Origin: Dysgonomonadaceae bacterium PH5-43
Lineage (GTDB): Bacteria; Bacteroidota; Bacteroidia; Bacteroidales; Azobacteroidaceae
Assembly (NCBI GenBank): GCA_029916745.1
Contig: JARXWK010000002.1
Coordinates: 62,001 to 126,000 of the forward strand
Reading direction: 5' to 3'
DNA length: 64,000 nucleotides
In this document: in pieces, positions 43,083 through 52,817 of the stretch
How the letters are laid out: each line of letters starts with the position of its first letter
How positions within the stretch are numbered: position 1 is the first letter of the stretch
The notes under the pieces: model-generated
What the model saw: only the letters and a program-made list of their open reading frames with translations
What the model was told of the DNA's origin: nothing
The model's database searches: none
Translations under genes and position numbers: made by a program

Positions 43083-44333
43083 TTATAATGTCGATAGTGC
43101 GTCGGCAACCACAAAGGTGCTGCCGCCAACAAAGATAATATCTTTTTTTGTTGCATCTCTCTTTGCTGCATCAAAAGCTTCTTTAACGGTAGTATATGAA
43201 TCTCCTTCGAGATTGTATTTTGAAGCTTCGTTTTTTAATTCTTCTGCCGACTTAGCTCTTGGTATGGACGGCTCAGTGAAGTAATAGATTGCATCTTCGG
43301 GAAATTGCTTTAATACCGAATCGGAATCTTTGTCGTTTACCATACCTATTACTATATGTAGCTTGTTGTATTGTTCGCGTTCGAGCTGTTTTACTATATA
43401 GTTTATACCTGCTTCGTTGTGCGCTGTGTCGAATATTATCTTAGGGTCGTATTGAATTATTTGCCAGCGTCCCATCAATCCTGTGTTGTCTATAACGTAT
43501 CGAAATCCTCTGTAGACTGCTTTTTGGGGAATGTTTAATTGCTTTTTTAGTACTTTTATAGCAGTTAGTACTGTAGCAGCATTCTTTTCTTGAGCAAATC
43601 CTCCGAGTTGGTCTATCAGTTCGGGATATTCGTCGGTTTCGAACTCCCAATAAGATGAGGGCAGAAGTTTGGATTCTCTAATAGGGTTGTTGTCTTCTAC
43701 GAATATGGCATCTACGTCTATATTAAAGCTTTCTCGTTCTCCTATTATTGCAGGTACTCCTGGTTTTATTATTCCTGCTTTTTCTTTAGCAATGGCTTCG
43801 AGCGTATTCCCCAAAAGGTTTGTGTGATCGAAGCTTATGTTGGTTATTATGCTTAGTATTGGAGTTATTACATTTGTACAATCGAGACGACCGCCTAAGC
43901 CTACTTCTATTATTGCGATGTCTACTTGTTGTGTTGCGAAGTAATCGAACGCCATTCCTGTTGTTAGCTCGAAAAATGATGGCTGTATAGACTCGAAGAA
44001 TGTTTTGTGCTTTGCAACGAAATCTATAACAAACTCTTCAGATACCATTTTGCCGTTTACTTTAATCCTTTCTCTGAAATCAATAAGATGAGGCGATGTA
44101 TACAGACCAACTTTATATCCGGCTTCTTGTAGTACCGAAGCTAAGAGGTGAGAGGTGGAGCCTTTGCCGTTTGTACCTCCTACGTGTATGGTCTTGTATT
44201 TAGTATGAGGGCGACCGAGATGTTCGTCAATAAGGAAAGAGTTTTCCATTCCTTCTTTATATGCACTGCTTCCAACTTTATGAAACATTGGAACGCTGCT
44301 ATATAGATAGTCTATTGTTTGTTTATAATTCAC
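43083..44333 (-). CDS. folC: Bifunctional folylpolyglutamate synthase / dihydrofolate synthase
   Basis: The 416-aa protein has the Mur-ligase-type P-loop GGTNGKGSTSHLL (about 52-64), the following LYTSPHLIDFRERI, the IIEVGLGGRLDCTN block and the C-terminal FDTAHNEAGI. It adds glutamate to dihydropteroate and to reduced folates. The closely spaced mfd gene upstream (19 bp) and MFS gene downstream share its strand. Confidence 0.92.
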   Translation of the reverse strand: MNYKQTIDYLYSSVPMFHKVGSSAYKEGMENSFLIDEHLGRPHTKYKTIHVGGTNGKGSTSHLLASVLQEAGYKVGLYTSPHLIDFRERIKVNGKMVSEEFVIDFVAKHKTFFESIQPSFFELTTGMAFDYFATQQVDIAIIEVGLGGRLDCTNVITPILSIITNISFDHTNLLGNTLEAIAKEKAGIIKPGVPAIIGERESFNIDVDAIFVEDNNPIRESKLLPSSYWEFETDEYPELIDQLGGFAQEKNAATVLTAIKVLKKQLNIPQKAVYRGFRYVIDNTGLMGRWQIIQYDPKIIFDTAHNEAGINYIVKQLEREQYNKLHIVIGMVNDKDSDSVLKQFPEDAIYYFTEPSIPRAKSAEELKNEASKYNLEGDSYTTVKEAFDAAKRDATKKDIIFVGGSTFVVADALSTL

Positions 44334-44352
44334 GGAGTAATTACTTGTTTTT

Positions 44353-47300
44353 TTATATTGAAGAAATAACTTCTACTGCTTTTTCTACTGTTTTAACGTT
44401 GTCGATAGATAGTAATCTCCTCTTGTTAGTTTCTTTTAACTGACAGTGTTGATAGTTGTGTTTAACGTATTCTAATAAACTATCGAACGCTGCGCTCGAA
44501 TAATAAGGAGATTCTATATTGTTTACAAGGAATAGCGACATCTTGCCGTTCTTTAGCGATACTTTTTCTATTCCTAATTTTTTAGCCATTCGGCGAAGGC
44601 GAACTATACGTATAAGCTCTTCCCCTTGTGATGGAATGCTGCCAAAACGGTCTTGCAGTTTATTGCGAAACGCTTCTACTTCTTCGTCTTTTTCCATCGA
44701 GTCGAGTTCACGATATAAAAGTATTCGCTCCGAGTCGTTAGGTATGTATGTGGCAGGGAATAGTAATTCCATATCGCTTTCTACATTTGTTTCTATTACA
44801 TAGTTTTCGCCCGAATCAACAGATTGTTCATTCTTGTATAGTTCGAAAAACTCTTCATTCTTAAGTTCTTGTACCGCTTCAGTTAATATTTTCTGATAAG
44901 TTTCGTATCCAAGATCAGCAATAAAACCGCTCTGTTCGGCACCAAGCATATTTCCTGCTCCTCTTATATCTAAGTCTTGCATAGCTATATGTATGCCGCT
45001 ACCTAATTCGGAGAAGTTTTCTATGGCTTGTAGTCTTCGTCGAGCTTCAGGAGTGAGCGACGATAGAGGTGGAGCTAACAAGTAGCAGAAAGCTTTTCTG
45101 TTTCCTCGTCCCACACGTCCTCTAAGTTGGTGTAAATCGCTAAGTCCGAAGTTTTGAGCGCTGTTTATTATTATGGTGTTAGCGTTGGGAATGTCTATTC
45201 CGTTTTCTATTATTGTTGTTGCAAGCAATACATCGTATTCGTGATTAGCGAAGTCGGTTATTATCTCTTCGAGGCGAGAAGGTTCCATTTGTCCGTGTCC
45301 GACAGCAACTCGAGCATCTGGCACTTCTCTTTGTATAAGCTGTTGTAAGTCGCTTAGGTTAGATATCCGATTATTGATAAAGAATACTTGTCCGTTGCGG
45401 CTCATCTCGAAGTTTACGGCTTCGCGTATTATATCAGCCCCAAAAGTATGCACTTCGGTTTGTATAGGGTATCTGTTAGGTGGAGGCGTGGAGATGTTAG
45501 ATAAGTCGCGAGCTCCCATAAGACTGAATTGCAAAGTGCGAGGAATAGGAGTGGCGGTTAATGTAAGAGTGTCTACGCTTACTTTTAGTTGTTTAAGCTT
45601 TTCTTTAACACTAACGCCAAACTTTTGCTCTTCGTCGATAATAAGTAATCCTAAATCTTTGAATACAACATCTTTGCTTATCAATCGGTGAGTGCCAACA
45701 AGTATATCTATCTTTCCCTCCTTTAATCTCTGTAATATTTCTTTAATCTCTTTGGTTGTTCTTGCTCGAGATATATATTCTATGGTAACAGGGAAATCGT
45801 TTAATCTGCCTTTGAAAGTATTGTAGTGTTGATAAGCAAGCAAAGTAGTTGGCACTAATACAGCAACCTGTTTACTATCTGTTGCTGCTTTGAAAGCCGC
45901 ACGAATGGCAACTTCTGTCTTCCCAAATCCAACATCGCCACATACAAGACGATCCATAGGACGCGAAAGTTCCATATCTTGCTTAATGTCGTTAGATGCT
46001 TTTAACTGGTCGGGAGTGTCTTCGTAAACGAACGATGCCTCCAATTCTTTTTGAAGATAAGAATCGGGAGAGAAAGCAAAACCCTTTTCATCTCTACGCT
46101 TAGAGTATAGTAGAATAAGGTCTTTTGCAATGTCTTTAACTTTCTTCTTCGTTTTGTTTTTTAGATTTTCCCAAGCTCCCGAACCAAGTTTGTTTAGTCG
46201 AGGAGCCTCACTATCTTTACCCTTATATTTTGATATTTTATGAAGGTTGTGAATGCTAACAAATATTATGTCGTCATTTAAGAAAGTCATCTTTACCACC
46301 TCTTGCATCTTGCCGTTGATTTCAGCTCTTACAAGTCCTGCAAACTTACCAACTCCGTGATCTATGTGTACAAGATAATCGCCGAGTTGAAATTGTTGTA
46401 GTTCTTTAAGAGATAGAGCAATTTTACCAGAACGAGCTTTATCCGACTTAAGATTGTATTTGTGAAATCGGTCGAATAGTTGATGGTCGGTATATAAACA
46501 TACGTGAATAGAGTTGTCGATAAATCCTTCGTGAAGAGTTCTTAACACAGGAGTGAATTGTATATTGTCGCCTCTGTCTTCGAATATAGCCTCAATACGT
46601 TTTATTTGTTTTTCGTTGTTGCTTAAGATGTATATTTTGTAATTGTCTTCTTGTTTTTCTTTGAGAGAAGATGCAACAAGTTCGAAATTCTTTTTGAATG
46701 ATTGCTGAGGTTCTGTCGAAAATTCAATTACCGAATATTTATCCTTATTGTTTACAGACGGAGCACCTATATGTATCTTAGTATATGAACTTAATCCAGA
46801 TTTGAAATTTTCAATAGGAGAGAGCATTAGACGTATTTGTTCAATCGAATTAAAAGTTTCTTCATTGGTAATTGTAGGCTCTTCATTCCAAAGAGAGTCT
46901 ATCTTTTCGTAAAACCAACTTTCTTTGCTGAATACTATCTTAGTGTTTTTTGGAAGATAAGAGAAGAGGGTAGTGTTGCCTTCGCCAGAGTTGCCAGATA
47001 TGATAGATATAGCATCGAGCTTTTCTTTAGATAATTGAGTCTCAACATCAAAGCTGCGAATACTTTCAACTTCATCTCCAAAGAAATCCACACGGTAGGG
47101 ATATTCGTTTGAAAAAGAAAATACGTCTATAATAGAACCTCGTACAGCATATTGTCCAGGTTCGTAAACATAGTCGACACGCTCAAAGCCATAAGAGTCT
47201 AATACTTCTTGCACAAAAACACTATCTATTTTTTCGTTAATGCTTATCGATAGAGTATTGGTTTTTAGAGCATCACTCGAAACAACCTTTTCGGCAAGAG

Positions 47301-47682
47301 CTTCGGGGTAAGTAACTATAATTGAGGGTTTGTTTCCTGCATTGAGAACACTAAGCACTTCGGTACGAAGTATTTCGCTGGCGGCATCTTTTTGCCCGTA
47401 TCTTATATTCCTTTTAAACTGAGAAGGGAAGAAGAGAACATCATCGTCGTTTAGAATCTGACAACAATCGTGATAGAAATAGCCAGCTTCTTCGAGGTCG
47501 TTCATAACACAAAGCAATGAGTTCTCTTTCGATTTAAGAAAAATCGAGGAACATACAAGGCTGGGAGCTGAACCCTTTAAGCCTTTTAGGTAGATATTGT
47601 CGGTCTCTTCTGCCGATAAAAGAATTGCATTTATAGCTGGGTGAGAGGCATAAATGCTTTGTAAAGTTAAATTATCTTTCAA
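44353..47682 (-). CDS. mfd: Transcription-repair coupling factor
   Basis: The 1109-aa protein has the full Mfd layout: UvrB-homology region (about 10-330), RNA-polymerase-interaction domain with DYLVHIDHGVGKFAG (about 440), the RecG-like translocase with Walker A GDVGFGKTEVAIRAAFKA (about 575), DEEQ in LLIIDEEQKFGV, motif VI HQLRGRVGR, and a C-terminal TRCF domain. It removes RNA polymerase stalled at lesions and recruits UvrA. It is the first gene of the leftward mfd-folC-MFS group. Confidence 0.96.
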   Translation of the reverse strand: MKDNLTLQSIYASHPAINAILLSAEETDNIYLKGLKGSAPSLVCSSIFLKSKENSLLCVMNDLEEAGYFYHDCCQILNDDDVLFFPSQFKRNIRYGQKDAASEILRTEVLSVLNAGNKPSIIVTYPEALAEKVVSSDALKTNTLSISINEKIDSVFVQEVLDSYGFERVDYVYEPGQYAVRGSIIDVFSFSNEYPYRVDFFGDEVESIRSFDVETQLSKEKLDAISIISGNSGEGNTTLFSYLPKNTKIVFSKESWFYEKIDSLWNEEPTITNEETFNSIEQIRLMLSPIENFKSGLSSYTKIHIGAPSVNNKDKYSVIEFSTEPQQSFKKNFELVASSLKEKQEDNYKIYILSNNEKQIKRIEAIFEDRGDNIQFTPVLRTLHEGFIDNSIHVCLYTDHQLFDRFHKYNLKSDKARSGKIALSLKELQQFQLGDYLVHIDHGVGKFAGLVRAEINGKMQEVVKMTFLNDDIIFVSIHNLHKISKYKGKDSEAPRLNKLGSGAWENLKNKTKKKVKDIAKDLILLYSKRRDEKGFAFSPDSYLQKELEASFVYEDTPDQLKASNDIKQDMELSRPMDRLVCGDVGFGKTEVAIRAAFKAATDSKQVAVLVPTTLLAYQHYNTFKGRLNDFPVTIEYISRARTTKEIKEILQRLKEGKIDILVGTHRLISKDVVFKDLGLLIIDEEQKFGVSVKEKLKQLKVSVDTLTLTATPIPRTLQFSLMGARDLSNISTPPPNRYPIQTEVHTFGADIIREAVNFEMSRNGQVFFINNRISNLSDLQQLIQREVPDARVAVGHGQMEPSRLEEIITDFANHEYDVLLATTIIENGIDIPNANTIIINSAQNFGLSDLHQLRGRVGRGNRKAFCYLLAPPLSSLTPEARRRLQAIENFSELGSGIHIAMQDLDIRGAGNMLGAEQSGFIADLGYETYQKILTEAVQELKNEEFFELYKNEQSVDSGENYVIETNVESDMELLFPATYIPNDSERILLYRELDSMEKDEEVEAFRNKLQDRFGSIPSQGEELIRIVRLRRMAKKLGIEKVSLKNGKMSLFLVNNIESPYYSSAAFDSLLEYVKHNYQHCQLKETNKRRLLSIDNVKTVEKAVEVISSI

Positions 47683-47698
47683 GGCAATAAAATTTGTG

Positions 47699-47706
47699 CA
47701 AATGTA
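47699..47706 (-). promoter_or_regulatory. Promoter -7 element for mfd
   Basis: TACATTTG on the minus strand, 16 bp before the mfd start. No clear -33. Confidence 0.45.
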
Positions 47707-47727
47707 CCCATAATAAACAAATAATTG

Positions 47728-47735
47728 TATCTTTG
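47728..47735 (+). promoter_or_regulatory. Promoter -7 element for the GT2-pyrC operon
   Basis: TATCTTTG matches TAnnTTTG, 34 bp before the start at 47770, divergent from the mfd promoter. Confidence 0.5.
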
Positions 47736-47769
47736 AACCGCAAATAATTCATAAAGACATTATAATATA

Positions 47770-48516
47770 ATGAGTGATAGTATTGTTATCATACCGACAT
47801 ATAACGAAATAGAGAATATAGAGAAAATTATACGCAAGGTTTTCTCTTTGTCTAAACATTTCGATATGCTTATAGTAGACGATGGATCTCCAGATGGAAC
47901 AGCAAATAAAGTGAAAGAGCTACAACAAGAGTTTCCTGAGCGTTTGTTTATATTAGAGCGTGAAGGAAAACTTGGTTTGGGTACTGCATATATTGCAGGT
48001 TTTAAATATTCGCTCGATAAAGGTTATGAATATATTTTTGAAATGGATGCCGATTTTTCGCACAATCCTGATGATTTATTAAGGTTATACAGTGCTTGTG
48101 CCGAAGAAGGAGCCGATGTGGCTATAGGTTCTCGTTATATTAGCGGAGTAAATGTAGTAAACTGGCCTATGTCTCGTGTGTTGATGTCTTATTTTGCTTC
48201 AAAGTATGTGCAATTTATTACCGGGTTAAACATAAAAGATACTACAGCAGGCTTTAAGTGTTATAGACGTCAGGTTTTAGAAACTATAGGCTTAGACAAT
48301 ATAAAATTTAAGGGATATGGCTTTCAGGTAGAGATGAAATACACAGCTTACAAGTGTGGCTTTATACTTAAAGAAGTTCCCATAGTGTTTGTGAATAGGG
48401 TAGAAGGCGTATCTAAAATGAGCGGAGGTATCTTTAGTGAGGCTTTTCTCGGAGTGATACAGTTGAAAGTAGGTAGCTTTTTTAAGAAGTATCCACAAAA
48501 ACAAAAAGCAAAATGA
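47770..48516 (+). CDS. Polyprenol-phosphate hexosyltransferase (dolichol-P-mannose synthase-like GT2)
   Basis: The 248-aa protein is a GT2 enzyme: IIPTYNEIENI at the start, VDDGSPDGT (about 36-44), the DAD metal motif in EMDADFSHNP (about 92) and FKGYGFQVEMKY (about 180). It has no C-terminal membrane helices, so it is a soluble or peripheral DPM1-like type that charges a polyprenol phosphate with a sugar, probably mannose, for lipid-linked glycosylation. It overlaps pyrC by 4 bp. Confidence 0.88.
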   Translation: MSDSIVIIPTYNEIENIEKIIRKVFSLSKHFDMLIVDDGSPDGTANKVKELQQEFPERLFILEREGKLGLGTAYIAGFKYSLDKGYEYIFEMDADFSHNPDDLLRLYSACAEEGADVAIGSRYISGVNVVNWPMSRVLMSYFASKYVQFITGLNIKDTTAGFKCYRRQVLETIGLDNIKFKGYGFQVEMKYTAYKCGFILKEVPIVFVNRVEGVSKMSGGIFSEAFLGVIQLKVGSFFKKYPQKQKAK

Positions 48517-49847
48517 TATTAATATACAACGCAGAAATAATAAATGAAGGAGCCCGATATAGGGCTTCGGTTTTAATAGAAGGAAAGAGAATAAAGAATA
48601 TTTTCAGAGGTGCAGTGCCGGAAGATATTCTTAGTAGTGTTGACGTTGTTAATGCTGAAGGATTGTTATTACTGCCAGGAGCCATAGATGACCAAGTGCA
48701 TTTTCGTGAACCCGGACTTACACATAAAGGCAATATATATACCGAATCGAAAGCTGCGGTAGCTGGTGGCATAACTTCTTTTATGGATATGCCTAACACG
48801 CAACCTCAAACAACTACAGTTGAGGCTTTGAATGATAAATTTGATAGAGCTGCCGAATCATCTCTTGCTAACTACTCTTTCTTTATAGGAGCGACTAATG
48901 ATAATATCGACGAATTGAAAAAAGAGGGAGCAAAGAGAGCTGCCGCTGTTAAACTGTTTATGGGTTCGTCTACAGGTAATATGTTGGTAGATAACACCGA
49001 TACTCTTAATGGAATATTTTCAGAAATAGATATGGTTATTGCCGCTCATTGCGAAAGCGAAGAGGTAATAAAATCTAATAAAGAACAATACATACAAGAA
49101 TTTGGTGATGATCTGGATATAACTTTCCATTCCAAGATAAGGAGTTGCGAGGCTTGTTACGAATCGTCGTCAAAAGCAGTAGCGTTGGCAAAAGAGCGTA
49201 ATGCTCGTTTGCATCTGTTTCATCTTTCTACAGCTAAAGAGATGGAACTGTTAGAGGCTAAGCCATTAAAAGAAAAACGTATTACAGGCGAAGTATGTGT
49301 TCATCATCTTTGGTTTACCGATGAAGATTATGCTCGTTTAGGTAATAGAATAAAATGGAATCCTTCGGTAAAAACAAAAGCAGATAGAGATGCTTTACGT
49401 CAAGCCTTAATTGATGGAAGGTTAGATGTGGTTGCTACCGACCACGCTCCCCATACTTGGGAAGAGAAACAGGGTAATGTATTTCAGGCTGCTTCAGGTG
49501 GGCCGATGGTACAACACGCTCTAACTGTTATGCTTGAGCTTTGTAGTCAGGGTGTGTTCACTCCTGAACTTGTAGTTGAGAAAATGGCTCACGCTCCTGC
49601 CGAATTATTTAATATAAAAGATAGAGGATATATCAGAGAGGGTTATTATGCCGATTTGGTTTTAGTATCTCCTAATACTCCGTGGACAGTAACTAAAGAT
49701 ACTTTGTTGTATAAATGTGGTTGGTCGCCTTTAGAGGGTGCAATCTTTAACAATAAGGTTGTGAAAACTTTTGTAAACGGAAGTTTAGTCTATAACGAAG
49801 GATATATTGATGAACACTTTAGAGGAATGGAATTATGTTGCAAATAA
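48513..49847 (+). CDS. pyrC: Dihydroorotase
   Basis: The 444-aa amidohydrolase has DDQVHFREPG (zinc ligands in HxR form, about 58-67), the active-site GGITSFMDMPNTQP, AVKLFMGSSTG containing the likely carboxylated Lys (about 151), and the metal and catalytic Asp in VATDHAPHTWEEK (about 310). This is the class I long-chain dihydroorotase that closes carbamoyl-aspartate in pyrimidine synthesis. It overlaps its neighbours on both sides (4 bp and 13 bp), so the three genes form one operon. Confidence 0.92.
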   Translation: MILIYNAEIINEGARYRASVLIEGKRIKNIFRGAVPEDILSSVDVVNAEGLLLLPGAIDDQVHFREPGLTHKGNIYTESKAAVAGGITSFMDMPNTQPQTTTVEALNDKFDRAAESSLANYSFFIGATNDNIDELKKEGAKRAAAVKLFMGSSTGNMLVDNTDTLNGIFSEIDMVIAAHCESEEVIKSNKEQYIQEFGDDLDITFHSKIRSCEACYESSSKAVALAKERNARLHLFHLSTAKEMELLEAKPLKEKRITGEVCVHHLWFTDEDYARLGNRIKWNPSVKTKADRDALRQALIDGRLDVVATDHAPHTWEEKQGNVFQAASGGPMVQHALTVMLELCSQGVFTPELVVEKMAHAPAELFNIKDRGYIREGYYADLVLVSPNTPWTVTKDTLLYKCGWSPLEGAIFNNKVVKTFVNGSLVYNEGYIDEHFRGMELCCK

Positions 49848-50410
49848 AAGATACAATAGTAAGTTTAGATTTGTTAGAAGAATACTTTCTGTGCGACCTA
49901 TCGGTATGTAAAGGTATTTGTTGTGTGGAGGGAGATTCTGGAGCTCCTGTTGAAGAAGAGGAAATAGCTGAGCTTGAAAAAGTTCTACCTATAGTATGGG
50001 ACGATTTATCGCCAAAAGCAAAAGAACTTATAGAGAAACAAGGCGTGGTTTATCTTGATGAAGACGGTGAATATGTTACTTCTATTGTTGATGGAGAAGA
50101 TTGCGTATTTACTTGTTATGATGAGAAGGGGTACTGCAAATGTGCTATCGAAAAAGCTTACAGAGAAGGTAAAACCGATTACTATAAACCAATATCGTGT
50201 CATTTATACCCTGTTCGTGTGGCTAAATATAATAGCTTTCGAGCGGTGAATGTACATACTTGGAGTGTTTGTGGTGCTGCCAGAGCTTTGGGTAAGAAAG
50301 AAAACCTTAGAGTTTATCAATTCCTTAAAGAACCTCTTATAAGAAAATTTGGAGAAGATTGGTATGAACATTTGCAGCAAGCAGCCAAAGAGCTACAACA
50401 AGCCGATTGA
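49835..50410 (+). CDS. Cys-rich DUF3109 protein
   Basis: The 191-aa protein has a conserved Cys set (CDLSVCKGICCVEGDSGAP near 20-38, CVFTCYDEKGYCKCAIE near 90-106, SCHLYPVR near 121 and VCGAARALG near 145), matching the DUF3109 family. The Cys pattern suggests metal binding, as in related YkgJ-type proteins. Its biochemical role is unknown. It overlaps pyrC by 13 bp, and its stop abuts the stop of the convergent TamL-like gene without any spacing. Confidence 0.85.
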   Translation: MLQIKDTIVSLDLLEEYFLCDLSVCKGICCVEGDSGAPVEEEEIAELEKVLPIVWDDLSPKAKELIEKQGVVYLDEDGEYVTSIVDGEDCVFTCYDEKGYCKCAIEKAYREGKTDYYKPISCHLYPVRVAKYNSFRAVNVHTWSVCGAARALGKKENLRVYQFLKEPLIRKFGEDWYEHLQQAAKELQQAD

Positions 50411-52738
50411 TTAGAATGGATACCCCACGGCTATATGCCAAGCAAAGTTTCTGTTTAAGTTAGGATTTAATATAGCCCACTTTTTTCTACCCGAACGGGC
50501 AGGGTCGTAAGCTTTGAAACCACCATCTAAGCGAATGAGGAAGTAATCGAAGTCTAAGCGCAACCCTAATCCGTAGCCAAGCGCAATTTCTTTATAGAAA
50601 GAATCGAAACGAAATTTGCCGCCTTCTTGGTCTTCGTAATCTTTGATAGTCCATATATTACCGGCATCAATAAATGCGGCAGCTTCAAACTTCCAGAAAA
50701 AACGAGTGCGATATTCTATACTTAAGTCTAACTTTATATCTCCTGATTGGTGGAAGAAGTTAGATTCAGAGTTAGACTTATAGCTACCAGGACCTAATTC
50801 TCGTACCGACCAAGCTCTAACGCTATTGGCTCCTCCCGAATAATATCTTTTCTCAAAAGGTAACATTTTTGAGTTACCGTAAGGAATCCCTATCCCGAAG
50901 CCAGCTCTCCAAGCTATTGTGTTTTGATTATCGATAACTATAGTTTTAGAATAATCTATATCTCCCTTTACAAATTGTGCAAAATATGTTCCGAATAGCT
51001 CGAACGAACCTATGTTGTCTTTTTTTCTATCCAAAAGATGACTTACTCCATATAAAACATTACCAGCCGACTCTACCGAAAAACGGAAAGAATGTGCACC
51101 TTTACGCTTTTGAGATGGATTGTAAGTAGAATGAGTATAAGAGTAATTAGTGCTAACAATAAATTGATCGGTATATCCGAAATACTTAGCATTAGATGGC
51201 AGGCTATTCATAAAATCGTCATTCTTGTAGGGCAGATAAACATAATCGATGTCTAATAAATCGAGTTGATGTTTTACAGAGTTGCGTTGAAGTCCTTCCC
51301 ATTTGTAGCGCAAGCTTGCCGATAATATAGTTCGGTCGTATTCGGGTCGAGTTTGATAGTTGTAACTCAAAGAAAGTTCGGTAGACGTTCTCATTCTTCG
51401 AGTAAACGAATTTTTTGTAAAAGGCATCAAAAACTTAGGAGTATGTATAGAGGCCTCACCTCCAAGTTCGAAGTAAGGATTAAGGTTGCGAAGAGCTTCA
51501 TAAGCTCCTCTTACTTTTAAGTTGAAAACTTCAGAGCCTCTAAATAAATTACGATGAGTATATCCTATGGTGCTTGCAATGCCTAAGTCGCCTGCTGTAT
51601 TAGTGCCTTCGACAGAGAAAGAAATTGCTTGTTTCTTTGCTGGTATCGCAACAATGTGGCAATCAAGAAAGCACGAATCGTTTCTTTGCTTTTCTTCGTA
51701 TTGTATATGTATGTTGTTTAATGCTTGTAGATTAGAAAAGGAAGAATATGTGTAATCTTCTCTTAATTGAGAAAATTCTCTTTCGGGAGTTAAAAAACTA
51801 TTGTTTAGTAAAGTACTCGTTCTTAACGATGGTTTATTGCCAGTGTAATAGATAGTGTATTCTCCTTTTGTAATACTATCTCTCTTTATAGGTTCTGCAG
51901 GGTTAAGAATACTAAGAGGGTCGTTGTTTAAATAAATATATACATTGTCGTAATAATATTTAGGGTATGTAGTTGAGTCTTTGTGTGGTTTTAGCTTTAA
52001 CTCTAAATCTACAGCATTGATGTTTAACGTACTGTCGGCATCGAAATAAAAGTTGTCTTTATAAAAAGAGTAGTAACCATTATTCCTTAAAATACTTGAT
52101 AATCGTTGTCGTTCGTTGTCTAACTGTTCTCTATCAAACAGCATACCTTCTTTAATTCTTGAAGCTTTGTTAGACGATGAGTTTTCTAAAACATTATTAA
52201 CAATAGTATCTTCTATTAAGGTGGAATAGTTTCTTATAACATAAGGTGTGTTACCTTTAATGTCGTAAACAACATCAACTTTTTTGTTTTTATAAATGAT
52301 TTTAGAAGTAACATCTACATTTATGTAACCTTTGTTTATGAAAAGTTTTTCGAACTCGTGGTCGGTCTTTGCAACTAATGTAGAATCAAAGATAACAGGA
52401 GGTTCGCCTATTTTATGTATAAGTTTATTTATCCACTTTGTCGTATCTTTCCCCGCAAGATTATACACTTGAAACATAGTTTTGTTTATTCCAAACATTT
52501 TGTAGTTAGGTTGTTGTCTAACGTGCGACTTCAATTCCATACTTTTATATCCGTCTATGTTTGAATTGATTTTTACTTTATCTAAAAGATACTCGTCTTC
52601 GGGAATAAATTTGGTAGAACTGCAAGAGTTAAGGCTCAATAAGGACATTGTAATAAACACAGAAAATATTATTCTTAGTGTATATCTTAATATTCTGAAA
52701 GAAGAATTACTTTTGTTGTATAAATCTATTTCTACCAT
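50411..52738 (-). CDS. tamL: TamL-like outer-membrane assembly protein (BamA/TamA family)
   Basis: The 775-aa protein has a hydrophobic export segment with a lipobox-like LNSCSS near residue 40, POTRA-like domains (about 50-350) and a C-terminal 16-strand barrel of the D15/BamA type (about 380-775). Signature parts are YSGGANSVRAWSVRELGPGS (strand 12/L6 region) and the closing AWHIAVGYPF. Lipidated TamA homologues (TamL) are specific to Bacteroidota and normally work with TamB. A tamB gene is not next to it. The true start may lie downstream, for example at the Met just before SLLSLNSC. Confidence 0.85.
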   Translation of the reverse strand: MVEIDLYNKSNSSFRILRYTLRIIFSVFITMSLLSLNSCSSTKFIPEDEYLLDKVKINSNIDGYKSMELKSHVRQQPNYKMFGINKTMFQVYNLAGKDTTKWINKLIHKIGEPPVIFDSTLVAKTDHEFEKLFINKGYINVDVTSKIIYKNKKVDVVYDIKGNTPYVIRNYSTLIEDTIVNNVLENSSSNKASRIKEGMLFDREQLDNERQRLSSILRNNGYYSFYKDNFYFDADSTLNINAVDLELKLKPHKDSTTYPKYYYDNVYIYLNNDPLSILNPAEPIKRDSITKGEYTIYYTGNKPSLRTSTLLNNSFLTPEREFSQLREDYTYSSFSNLQALNNIHIQYEEKQRNDSCFLDCHIVAIPAKKQAISFSVEGTNTAGDLGIASTIGYTHRNLFRGSEVFNLKVRGAYEALRNLNPYFELGGEASIHTPKFLMPFTKNSFTRRMRTSTELSLSYNYQTRPEYDRTILSASLRYKWEGLQRNSVKHQLDLLDIDYVYLPYKNDDFMNSLPSNAKYFGYTDQFIVSTNYSYTHSTYNPSQKRKGAHSFRFSVESAGNVLYGVSHLLDRKKDNIGSFELFGTYFAQFVKGDIDYSKTIVIDNQNTIAWRAGFGIGIPYGNSKMLPFEKRYYSGGANSVRAWSVRELGPGSYKSNSESNFFHQSGDIKLDLSIEYRTRFFWKFEAAAFIDAGNIWTIKDYEDQEGGKFRFDSFYKEIALGYGLGLRLDFDYFLIRLDGGFKAYDPARSGRKKWAILNPNLNRNFAWHIAVGYPF

Positions 52739-52758
52739 TAAACTTATCTAATTTCGTA

Positions 52759-52766
52759 CAAAGATA
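52759..52766 (-). promoter_or_regulatory. Promoter -7 element for the tamL-like gene
   Basis: TATCTTTG on the minus strand, 20 bp before the start codon at 52738. Divergent from the element at 52789. Confidence 0.45.
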
Positions 52767-52788
52767 AGCTTATTACAAAATAGTTTTT

Positions 52789-52796
52789 TAGTTTTG
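52789..52796 (+). promoter_or_regulatory. Promoter -7 element for the TrmH-type gene
   Basis: TAGTTTTG matches TAnnTTTG and ends 21 bp before the start at 52818; an ATG-type start at 52794 overlaps it and is unlikely. Confidence 0.45.
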
Positions 52797-52817
52797 TCAA
52801 ATAAAAGTTGTATTAAA

